Source: Bacillota bacterium
GTDB taxonomy: Bacteria > Bacillota_I > Bacilli_A > Acholeplasmatales > Acholeplasmataceae
Direction of reading: 5' to 3'
Length of the DNA: 12,164 bases
NCBI GenBank assembly: GCA_023458995.1
Contig: JAEWVV010000198.1
Span: forward strand, 1 to 12,164
Below, piece after piece: positions 1 to 5,960 of the stretch. The stretch's first letter is position 1. Each line of letters opens with the position of its first letter. The notes below the pieces were generated by a model that saw only the letters and a program-made list of their open reading frames with translations, was not told where the DNA came from and made no database searches. Position numbers and translations under genes: made by a program.

Positions 1-508
1 CGTAGAGACTGCGGAAATCGCGATACGTGCCTCTTTAACGGGTCATTTGGTTTTATCAACAATTCATACCAATGATGCTGTAAAGACCGTTACACGTCTT
101 CTAGATATGGAAATAGAACCTTTCTTGATTGCATCATCCTTATCGGGAATTATCTCACAACGCTTAGTCAGATGTCTGTGTTCTGAATGTAGTTATGAAG
201 ATGAACCAACACCTTCTGAAGTTGTTATGTTTAAGAAATATGGAATGGATATTGATCATGTTAAACGTGCTAAGGGATGTCCATCATGTAACTTCAAAGG
301 ATATGCGGGACGTGTTGGTATTTTTGAAGTATTACCCATTACAAAAAACTTCCAACGTCTAATTGCAGAAAATGCAAATGTCATTGAACTTACCAAACAA
401 GCACGTAATGAAGGTATGATGACCATTCTTGAATCTGGATTACAAAAGGTTAAAAAAGGGATAACGACACTCGAAGAAGTACTCAAAGTCGCAAACGAAC
501 TGGAGTGA
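1..508 (+). CDS. pilB: Type IV pilus / type II secretion assembly ATPase, 3' end only (PilB/GspE family)
   Basis: This is the C-terminal 168 residues of a hexameric ATPase that powers pilus polymerisation at the cytoplasmic face of the membrane. The frame is open from base 2, so the gene begins before the window; the TTG at 47 is internal. The visible part starts inside the ATPase core with an [14 protein letters not shown] segment, followed by the histidine box ending HTNDA. Walker A and Walker B would lie upstream. Residues C60, C63, C93 and C96 (partial numbering) form a CxxC...CxxC zinc-binding tetracysteine typical of PilB/GspE and absent from PilT retraction ATPases; C58 is an additional cysteine. 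It is followed by [13 protein letters not shown], a conserved family segment. The TGA stop lies four bases before pilC, so the two are surely co-transcribed. The family is certain; whether the machine serves pili, pseudopili or DNA uptake cannot be told from this piece. Confidence 0.93.
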   Translation, partial: VETAEIAIRASLTGHLVLSTIHTNDAVKTVTRLLDMEIEPFLIASSLSGIISQRLVRCLCSECSYEDEPTPSEVVMFKKYGMDIDHVKRAKGCPSCNFKGYAGRVGIFEVLPITKNFQRLIAENANVIELTKQARNEGMMTILESGLQKVKKGITTLEEVLKVANELE

Positions 509-512
509 TAAC

Positions 513-1733
513 ATGGATTTAAAAAACTATAAGTATCTTGCGACAAATGCTGATGGCAAGAAAGTCAGAGGTACGATTGAAGCTTTAAATCGCAATGTCG
601 TTATTAAATATCTTCAACTTAAAAACTATAAGATTGAAAATATTACTGAATCGAATAGTCTTTTATCAAAATTAGATAGTATTACATTTGGTAGATTATT
701 AAAACCTAAACAGCTTATTTTCTTTTTAAAACAGTTAGGTTCATTATTAAATGCAGGGATTAAGCTTATTACTGCTTTAGAACTCTTATCGCTTCAACAA
801 GAAAATAGAAATCAAAGAAAACTTTATTTCGAATTATTCCAACAGATTAATAATGGCTTATCATTTTCCAAGGCTTTATCGAAAAGACCAAAGGATTTTC
901 CAAATTTACTCGTTCAAATGGTAGAAATTGGGGAGTTATCTGGGGAGCTTGGTTCAACAGTTATGAAGATGGCTGATTATTATGAATCGCAGTTAAAGAT
1001 TCAAACCGAGATTAAAGGAGCTTTAAGAATGCCTTTAATCTATTTGGTTGCAGCACTTGTGATTGCTGCAGGTATGCTCATCTTTGTATTCCCAAACATC
1101 ACGGGATTATTTGCATCCTTTGAAGGTGCTAAACTTCCAAGAATTACCCAGTTTTTCTTAAATGTTGGGACATTCCTTAAGTCTTATGCACTGATTATCT
1201 TTGGGGGTATATTCATTTTTGTAGTTATCTTTATATTACTCAATAAATACGTTCATCGTTTCCATTATTTTCTCTCGGTAGTCTTACTGAAACTCCCAAT
1301 CTTCGGTAGTTTGATTCAAATGAATAACCAAATAACAATTGCAAATTCTTTATCCCAAATGTTATCGAATGGAATCAATTCGGTTAAAGCACTTCAAACG
1401 GTTAAAGGTGTTATTAACAATGTGATTTATGTCGATTTGATTAAGAAGACACTTAAGTATATCGAAGATGGAAATCCATTTTCAAAGTCTTTTGAAGAAA
1501 GTGATTTTATTGATCCAATTATGGCAAGAATGATTTCTACCGGTGAGAAAACAGGAAATATTCCAAAGATGATGGAGAATTTGTCTGATTATTACAATGG
1601 TATTACGCAACTTAGAGTTCAACAACTTAAAAACTCTATACAGCCGATTTTATTAATTATTGTTTATGCCATTGTTGGCGTGATGATCCTTGCTATTATG
1701 CTACCAATGCTTTCATTAGGCTCTCAAATTTAA
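513..1733 (+). CDS. pilC: Type IV pilus inner-membrane platform protein (PilC/GspF family)
   Basis: This 406-residue membrane protein is the platform on which the assembly ATPase acts to extrude pilin subunits. The N-terminus carries the short family motif Y-K-Y-L-A-x-N-A-x-G-K-K-V-R-G-T (about residues 6-21). Two T2SSF domains follow, one around residues 70-195 and one around 270-400, each opening with the repeated pattern of a Q/M-L-x(2)-LLNAGI or LSNGI helix. Membrane segments are predicted at about 174-195, 224-243 and 378-402, the usual three. Length is normal for the family. The ATG at 513 is preceded by a GGAG at 502-505 that overlaps the stop region of the ATPase gene, supporting translational coupling. 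The next gene is the prepilin, 102 bases downstream behind its own promoter. Confidence 0.94.
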   Translation: MDLKNYKYLATNADGKKVRGTIEALNRNVVIKYLQLKNYKIENITESNSLLSKLDSITFGRLLKPKQLIFFLKQLGSLLNAGIKLITALELLSLQQENRNQRKLYFELFQQINNGLSFSKALSKRPKDFPNLLVQMVEIGELSGELGSTVMKMADYYESQLKIQTEIKGALRMPLIYLVAALVIAAGMLIFVFPNITGLFASFEGAKLPRITQFFLNVGTFLKSYALIIFGGIFIFVVIFILLNKYVHRFHYFLSVVLLKLPIFGSLIQMNNQITIANSLSQMLSNGINSVKALQTVKGVINNVIYVDLIKKTLKYIEDGNPFSKSFEESDFIDPIMARMISTGEKTGNIPKMMENLSDYYNGITQLRVQQLKNSIQPILLIIVYAIVGVMILAIMLPMLSLGSQI

Positions 1734-1835
1734 ATTCCTTAAGTTTTTATTAAAGAGTGACAAGAAGTATTTACTTATCACGAATTAGTGATAAGATTAT
1801 AATATAAACCGTATGATTTAACGAGGAGGTTAAAC
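1734..1835 (+). promoter_or_regulatory. Intergenic leader of the prepilin gene with sigma-A-type promoter
   Basis: The gap between pilC and the prepilin gene contains a perfect -10 TATAAT at 1798-1803. A TTATCA at 1775-1780 matches four of six bases of the -35 consensus at the optimal 17-base spacing. Transcription would begin near 1810, giving a leader of about 25 bases. The ribosome binding site GAGGAGGT at 1823-1830 is nearly ideal and lies five bases before the ATG. The -35 element and spacer are covered by an inverted repeat, annotated separately. An independent strong promoter for the structural subunit makes sense because pilin is needed in far greater amounts than the assembly machinery. 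This is read from sequence only. Confidence 0.72.
1774..1795. repeat. Operator-like palindrome over the prepilin promoter
   Basis: Arms CTTATCAC (1774-1781) and GTGATAAG (1788-1795) are exact reverse complements around the six-base centre GAATTA, whose inner four bases AATT also pair. Ten of eleven positions are therefore symmetric over 22 bp. The left arm contains the whole proposed -35 and the right arm ends three bases before the -10 start. There is no T tract after it, so a terminator is unlikely. Position and symmetry are those of a binding site for a dimeric repressor; no regulator gene is visible in the window. Confidence 0.6.
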
Positions 1836-2252
1836 ATGTTTAAATTACTCAAGAATAGAAAGGGTGTCACGCTTGTAGAATTACTTGCTGTTGTTGTAAT
1901 CTTAGGTATTATTGCTGCAATTGCGGTACCTACCATTGGTGGTCTTATCGAACGTCAGAAGGAAAGAGCTGCTGAAGCAACCTACACACAAATCTTAGAA
2001 TCTGCAAAACTTTATGCAACTTCAGAAAGTGATACATTATTTGAATTATCTGATTTAACTGGTACTACTGGATATCTTGAACTAAAAGATAATGTCGTAT
2101 CAACAACTGCTGCTGGTGCACAAGTTGATGTCTGGATTTATGTAAGTGGTAATACAGTGACATTCTTTGCTGCTGGTGCTGAACCTGATCCTTTAACTGC
2201 AACCGCATTAACATCACTTTTCATTAACGGATTTGATGTATTAGCTGCATAA
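1836..2252 (+). CDS. Type IV prepilin (major pilin candidate)
   Basis: This 138-residue protein has a class III signal peptide. A short basic leader (residues 1-10, ending K-N-R-K-G) is followed by V-T-L-V-E and a long hydrophobic helix to about residue 31. Cleavage and N-methylation are expected after G10, leaving a mature subunit of 128 residues that starts with valine rather than the usual phenylalanine. The invariant glutamate at mature position 5 (E15) is present. The rest is an alpha-helical stem (about 35-60) and a small globular part rich in alanine and threonine, with no cysteines and hence no disulfide loop. It sits between the platform and peptidase genes and has its own promoter, near-ideal ribosome binding site and terminator, which suggests high expression. 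It is the only pilin-like gene here; minor pilins may be elsewhere. A pseudopilin of a secretion system is an alternative. Confidence 0.93.
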   Translation: MFKLLKNRKGVTLVELLAVVVILGIIAAIAVPTIGGLIERQKERAAEATYTQILESAKLYATSESDTLFELSDLTGTTGYLELKDNVVSTTAAGAQVDVWIYVSGNTVTFFAAGAEPDPLTATALTSLFINGFDVLAA

Positions 2253-2283
2253 AATTAGTCTTATTTCTGGTTCTCATGAACTT

Positions 2284-2317
2284 GGAGGTACCATACTCAC
2301 TGGGCCTCCTTTTCTTT
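2284..2317 (+). terminator. Rho-independent terminator after the prepilin gene, probably leaky
   Basis: GGAGG at 2284-2288 pairs with CCTCC at 2305-2309. The stem can continue through T2289-G2304 and, past a bulged A, CC at 2291-2292 with GG at 2302-2303. The interrupted T run TTTTTCTTT (2310-2317 region) follows directly. The hairpin lies about 30 bases after the prepilin stop and before the peptidase ribosome binding site AAGGAG (2321-2326). The stem is short and the T run interrupted, so partial read-through into pilD is likely; no separate pilD promoter was found. This would give abundant pilin mRNA and little peptidase mRNA. Confidence 0.6.
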
Positions 2318-2330
2318 CATAAGGAGATCT

Positions 2331-3083
2331 ATGGATATTCTATATAGTGTTCTATTTTTCCTATTTGGAGCGTTACTCACATCTTTTTATCTACTGGTTG
2401 GACAAAGAATTCCTGTTGGAAAGACAATTTTGGGAAGATCGATGTGCGACAGATGTCACCAAACCTTACGGATGATTGATATCATCCCTATTTTTGGTTA
2501 TTTAGTGAATAAGGGAAGATGCAGTCACTGTCATCAAAAGATTAATTATTGTTATCCACTCTATGAATTGCTCGGTGGACTTATCTTTATGGTAAGTTAT
2601 CTTTATGCAGGATTTTCGTTAGAACTCATCGTGATTCTCATCATGTTTAGTGTGTTTTTTATCGAGGCTATATCTGATCAAAAACACATGATCGTCATGG
2701 ACCGCGTTTGGATGATTGGAGTTGTTCCACTGATGATTATTCGCATTATTGAAGGCGAGTGGAAGACATATTTATTATCTTCAGCTGTTCTTTTTATCAC
2801 ACTCTTTTTAATCAGTTATATCTTCTCAAAAATCTATAAAAGAGAAGCTCTTGGTGGTGGAGATGTTAAGTTATACTTCTTCATCGGTTGGTTATTAACA
2901 GTTGAAGAAGGTTTCTTATCCTTATTTCTTGCATCTATACTCGGGCTTATTTATGGTATGATAAAGGTAAGAATGAAATCAAAAGAATTTGCGCTTGTTC
3001 CCTTTATTGCAATGGGTGTTGTAATTGCTTATTTATATGGAGATGCCATGATTGAAGGCTATCTAAAACTATTTGGGATGTGA
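2331..3083 (+). CDS. pilD: Type IV prepilin peptidase / N-methyltransferase (A24 family)
   Basis: This 250-residue polytopic membrane enzyme cleaves the leader of prepilins and methylates the new N-terminus. The N-terminal cytoplasmic part carries the zinc-binding pairs C39-x2-C42 and C64-x2-C67, in the family context of a short loop ending Y-P-L-Y-E-L-L-G-G. The two catalytic aspartates of this aspartyl protease family are D116 in S-D-Q-K-H-M-I and D178 in the GGGD motif (G175-D178, followed by V-K-L). About seven or eight hydrophobic segments surround these motifs. Length is normal for the full-length, methyltransferase-containing form. The ATG at 2331 has AAGGAG four bases upstream. The prepilin substrate lies just before it, and the stop codon overlaps the possible GTG start of the next gene. 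Confidence 0.95.
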   Translation: MDILYSVLFFLFGALLTSFYLLVGQRIPVGKTILGRSMCDRCHQTLRMIDIIPIFGYLVNKGRCSHCHQKINYCYPLYELLGGLIFMVSYLYAGFSLELIVILIMFSVFFIEAISDQKHMIVMDRVWMIGVVPLMIIRIIEGEWKTYLLSSAVLFITLFLISYIFSKIYKREALGGGDVKLYFFIGWLLTVEEGFLSLFLASILGLIYGMIKVRMKSKEFALVPFIAMGVVIAYLYGDAMIEGYLKLFGM

Positions 3084-3085
3084 AA

Positions 3086-4531
3086 ATGATGCGTAAAAGA
3101 AGAAGTGATGTCGCTTTATTTATAACGGATCAATTCGTTAGTTTTTTTGAACGTCAATCAGGTGTTGATCACCCCTCATATGGTATCGAATATTTCGAGA
3201 AAAACGCGATTGAAAACGGCTATATCAAAGAGCCGGAAAACGTGCTTATAACGATAAAAACGCTATTTCAACGTTTCAATGTAAAACCAAGAACAATTAC
3301 CCTAGCTATTCATGATCAAAACATCTTGATCAGGGATGTAAAAATTAAGCTTGAAGATCTCGATAAAAAGACGATTGAACAGTATTTAGACGAACAAAGA
3401 AATAAGACCTTGCACTACCCTTATTCAAATCCTGTTGTCACACATTTTATCAGAGAACAAAACGAACAAACAATTCGTGTGATTGCTCTTATTACAGATG
3501 GAGACTTACTCCATGCTTATTATGATGTTTTTGATAGACTTAAAGCTAAAGAAGTAAAATATGAGATTGCATCCATACCTTTCTATAATATGTATACCAA
3601 GGAAATTGGTAAACTTGATGATATCGTAATGTTTGTCAATATGTATAAGGGTATGTTTTCAATTCAAATAGTTGAAAACGGATTTCCTATTTTCAACATG
3701 ATTGAAGAATCTGAAGGCGGTATGGAAGATTATGCCTTGATGGTTGAAAACTATGTTGAACGAATTGCCAATTATTATAAGTTCAATTTAAGAAAAGGGA
3801 AAAAATCGATTGATAAAGTTCTTGTCTTCAATATTCATGAAGAGGATGCCAATAGAGATTTAGAAGTATCCGTGATCAAACGACTAGGTTCTTTTAATGC
3901 TCAATTATGTAATCTAAAAATTGAAGAAAATAATTTTCCAAATGCATGCATCATTCCTTATGCCATGATGAAGGGTGAAGCATATCGCACACAAGATGAA
4001 ATAGAATTTAACTTAAAACGAATTTCTAAAAAAACTGTTTTAGGTCATCAAATCATGGTTCTATCGATGGCAATCATTATTTTCGTTTTGCTTGTCTATA
4101 TTCCTTATTACGCACTTGAAGAAGAAAAGCGAATGGCACAAAACCAAAACAACGTTCTTCAAATACAACTTGACATGTTACGTGAAGAAACTGAACAACC
4201 CATTAAATTTCCGGTAGATCAAACAAACTACAATGCTTCATATGACTATATTTCTGCTCAAGAATATCCATTTACTCCTTATCTTTTGGATTTGCTTGAT
4301 TCAGAAACTGCAACTGTTTTAATTCGTAGTTATCAAGTCGATACTAAGTTAAAACAGATCAAAGTGGTTATTCAGGGAACAAATGAACAAGAACTTTATG
4401 AATATGTTTTAGTTATCTATGAAGCATATGGAATTATCGATCAAAAGACAGATAAACGCTGGATTGAAGAAGAACCTACGTATCGTTTAACTTTAGCCTT
4501 AACGATGGAGGTGACGATTCAATATGCGTAA
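3086..4531 (+). CDS. PilM-PilN-like fusion (GspL-like architecture), pilus alignment complex
   Basis: This protein of about 481 residues appears to unite two proteins normally made separately. Residues 1-320 are cytoplasmic and resemble PilM, the actin-like ATPase-fold protein of type IV pilus systems: an opening strand D-V-A-L-F-I-T-D, then T-L-A-I-H-D-Q with I-R-D-V, then a conserved P-Y-S-N-P region. A single membrane segment follows (about 323-343), then a charged coiled-coil stretch (about 345-375) and a small alpha/beta domain to the end, the layout of PilN. Together this matches GspL of type II secretion. It would couple the ATPase to the PilO-like partner encoded next, whose gene overlaps it by eight bases. 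I chose ATG 3086 because GGGA (3075-3078) is well spaced for it; GTG 3080, which overlaps the pilD stop, and ATG 3089 are alternatives. The domain reading rests on pattern and context, not on an alignment. Confidence 0.68.
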   Translation: MMRKRRSDVALFITDQFVSFFERQSGVDHPSYGIEYFEKNAIENGYIKEPENVLITIKTLFQRFNVKPRTITLAIHDQNILIRDVKIKLEDLDKKTIEQYLDEQRNKTLHYPYSNPVVTHFIREQNEQTIRVIALITDGDLLHAYYDVFDRLKAKEVKYEIASIPFYNMYTKEIGKLDDIVMFVNMYKGMFSIQIVENGFPIFNMIEESEGGMEDYALMVENYVERIANYYKFNLRKGKKSIDKVLVFNIHEEDANRDLEVSVIKRLGSFNAQLCNLKIEENNFPNACIIPYAMMKGEAYRTQDEIEFNLKRISKKTVLGHQIMVLSMAIIIFVLLVYIPYYALEEEKRMAQNQNNVLQIQLDMLREETEQPIKFPVDQTNYNASYDYISAQEYPFTPYLLDLLDSETATVLIRSYQVDTKLKQIKVVIQGTNEQELYEYVLVIYEAYGIIDQKTDKRWIEEEPTYRLTLALTMEVTIQYA

Positions 4532-5084
4532 ATATGATATCTTTGGGAAAAAACTTTCTCAAATTAAATTTGTTTATGTTTTAGCTTTAGTTCTCCTTGT
4601 AGGAATCGTTGCTTACTTAGGTGTTTATCGTTATCAGTCAAATCAAATTGATCAAATTGAAAAGCAAGGTCAACAAATCCAACAAGAAATCGATCAACTT
4701 CTCTCTATAAAAGAAACTGAATCGATTGCTACAATTGATGAACTTATCCCTTATTTACCAAGAACGTATAGTCAGTATATCGTTAATGAAGAACTAAATT
4801 ATGTTTTAAATGCATCTGGTTTTGAAGTAGTTGATGATTATCGAGTATCTTATAACGAAGATGTATCTTCTCCATTTCAACAAGCATTACCAGCATCTGT
4901 TAATTTTGTTCGAATCGCAGTGAATTTAACGATTTCTGAACCTGAAAAACTTCTTGACTATATCGATTATCTTTATTCACTTGATCGTCTATATGTAGTC
5001 TTAGAGTGTAGCGTTTCTTATACGACTGAGGGTGCGGTTGCTCAAATTGTTTTCTACACATTTTATAACCCATTAAATGCATAA
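4524..5084 (+). CDS. PilO-like (GspM-like) pilus alignment-complex protein
   Basis: This 186-residue bitopic protein has a short basic cytoplasmic tail, one membrane helix at about residues 16-35, a glutamine- and isoleucine-rich coiled coil at about 36-62 with repeats of the type N-Q-I-D-Q-I-E, and an extracellular domain of about 120 residues. This is the standard layout of PilO/GspM, which pairs through its coiled coil and ferredoxin-like domain with PilN/GspL. Sequence alone is too divergent to prove it; the assignment leans on the layout and on the position right after the PilMN-like gene. The ATG at 4524 lies inside the preceding gene, nine bases after GGAGGTGA (4507-4514), so the two are translationally coupled. 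It is the last gene of the pilus cluster, ending nine bases before a strong terminator. Confidence 0.62.
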   Translation: MRKYDIFGKKLSQIKFVYVLALVLLVGIVAYLGVYRYQSNQIDQIEKQGQQIQQEIDQLLSIKETESIATIDELIPYLPRTYSQYIVNEELNYVLNASGFEVVDDYRVSYNEDVSSPFQQALPASVNFVRIAVNLTISEPEKLLDYIDYLYSLDRLYVVLECSVSYTTEGAVAQIVFYTFYNPLNA

Positions 5085-5092
5085 TACAGATG

Positions 5093-5114
5093 AAGGAGCG
5101 TTGGCTCCTTTTTG
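5093..5114 (+). terminator. Rho-independent terminator of the pilus cluster
   Basis: AAGGAGC (5093-5099) and GCTCCTT (5104-5110) form a perfect seven-pair stem closed by the tetraloop GTTG. A T run (5109-5113) follows, then further T-rich sequence. It begins nine bases after the stop of the PilO-like gene and separates the pilus cluster from the next promoter. Confidence 0.9.
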
Positions 5115-5122
5115 TTTGTGGT

Positions 5123-5153
5123 TTGAATCAAAAACATGAGTACATGTTATAAT
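5123..5153 (+). promoter_or_regulatory. Promoter of the ftsK-lepB-rbgA-rnhB operon, extended -10 type
   Basis: A perfect TATAAT at 5148-5153 is preceded by TG one base upstream (5145-5146), giving an extended -10. TTGAAT at 5123-5128 is a four-of-six -35, but the spacer is long at 19 bases, so the extended -10 probably compensates. Start of transcription would be near 5160, only about 17 bases before the first ATG, with the ribosome binding site AGGAGG at 5161-5166 at the very 5' end of the message. No other clear promoter or terminator was found until 10265. Confidence 0.68.
5133..5148. repeat. Short inverted repeat in the spacer of the 5123-5153 promoter
   Basis: AACATG (5133-5138) and CATGTT (5143-5148) are exact reverse complements around AGTA. 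The right arm includes the TG of the extended -10 and its last base is the first T of TATAAT. It could be a small operator. Six-base arms in AT-rich DNA arise by chance fairly often, so confidence is low. Confidence 0.35.
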
Positions 5154-5176
5154 ATATTTTAGGAGGATAAGCAATT

Positions 5177-5959
5177 ATGGATCTTTTTTTCACAATAGGG
5201 CCACTTCGATTTGATTTTTCATCATTGATCAGCTTTTTGATCGGAATAAGTTTCGGCTTTTTAGTGCTTTTATTGATCTATGTTTATGCTGTCCTTAAAA
5301 ACATGAATAAAGGTTTAAAACTTAGAAAGACAGATGAACAAGATATCGATGAAGAAGAGATAAAATGGCTTATTCAAGATGCGATTAAACTCTTTAAAGA
5401 TAAGGAATCGAGAGAAGCTGTTGGTTACGGAAAACATTTACTTGAAGTGAATAAAGAATTATCTGTAGATATCGCTAAAAAGTTTTATCCTAAATCGAAG
5501 TATCCTTATTTAGAACTAACCATTGATGAGACGTTAATGCTTAATCATTATATTACTGACCGTTTTCAAGAATTGATGGCATCATCGAAGATCTTAAAAC
5601 TTACACGTGGTTGGACACTTGCTAAGATTGTTGAAATGAATGAAGTAAAAAATAAAATCGAAAAAAACGTGATTGTTAAAACCGCGAAAAAATATTCAGG
5701 GATTACAAAAGCTGCTGGTGCAGTATTAAATGCTGTTAATCCAGTTTACTGGTTTAGACGTTTAACAAAAGAAGTTGCACTTCAAATCATCAGTATTCAA
5801 ATCGGGGTTGCACTCATCAAGATTACAGGTGAAGAAACATATAAGATCTATAGCAAGAAAGTCTTCGATGAAGAGAAGACAATTGATATGGATGTTGACC
5901 AACTTTATAATGAAATGAAAAAAGATATTAAGAGTGTTGTTGAAGAAGGGGAGGAATAA
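5177..5959 (+). CDS. Unrecognised single-pass membrane protein preceding ftsK
   Basis: I do not recognise a family for this 260-residue protein. A hydrophobic segment at about residues 17-40 is followed by basic residues (K41, K45, K48, R50, K51), which by the positive-inside rule puts the N-terminus outside and the remaining 220 residues in the cytoplasm. The cytoplasmic part is charged and mostly helical. It contains an acidic stretch (about 53-62), an N-P-V-Y-W-F-R-R segment at 188-195, then a more hydrophobic amphipathic stretch (about 199-217) ending near G-E-E-T-Y-K-I-Y-S, and an acidic tail. ATG 5177 has AGGAGG ten bases upstream. Its stop is followed after one base by the ATG of the FtsK-like gene, whose ribosome binding site lies within its last codons. 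A structural or anchoring role beside the translocase is possible but is inference from context. Confidence 0.85.
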   Translation: MDLFFTIGPLRFDFSSLISFLIGISFGFLVLLLIYVYAVLKNMNKGLKLRKTDEQDIDEEEIKWLIQDAIKLFKDKESREAVGYGKHLLEVNKELSVDIAKKFYPKSKYPYLELTIDETLMLNHYITDRFQELMASSKILKLTRGWTLAKIVEMNEVKNKIEKNVIVKTAKKYSGITKAAGAVLNAVNPVYWFRRLTKEVALQIISIQIGVALIKITGEETYKIYSKKVFDEEKTIDMDVDQLYNEMKKDIKSVVEEGEE

Positions 5960-5960
5960 C

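Noticed and set aside
505..511. GTGATAA half-site like the arm of the prepilin palindrome
   Set aside because: It contains the pilB stop and lacks a partner arm; it is best explained by the TGATAA stop region.
256..546. Reverse-strand open frame of 96 codons
   Set aside because: It lies opposite the well-supported pilB end and pilC start, has no ribosome binding site I can see and resembles no family.
1734..1760. Possible terminator after pilC
   Set aside because: CTTAA and TTAAAG arms around the T run pair for only three bases, too weak for a terminator.
4900..5082. Reverse-strand open frame of 60 codons
   Set aside because: It is antisense to the PilO-like gene, has no ribosome binding site and looks like a by-product of its codon pattern.
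1..5114. Calling the cluster a ComG competence pseudopilus
   Set aside because: Classic ComG operons carry several small pseudopilins and no PilM/PilN/PilO proteins; this cluster has one full prepilin and alignment-complex genes, so type IV pilus is the better description, though a role in DNA uptake is not excluded.
5934..5960. TTG 5934 as start of the FtsK-like protein
   Set aside because: It would overlap the upstream gene by 26 bases without a ribosome binding site, whereas ATG 5961 has GGGGAGG at ideal distance.
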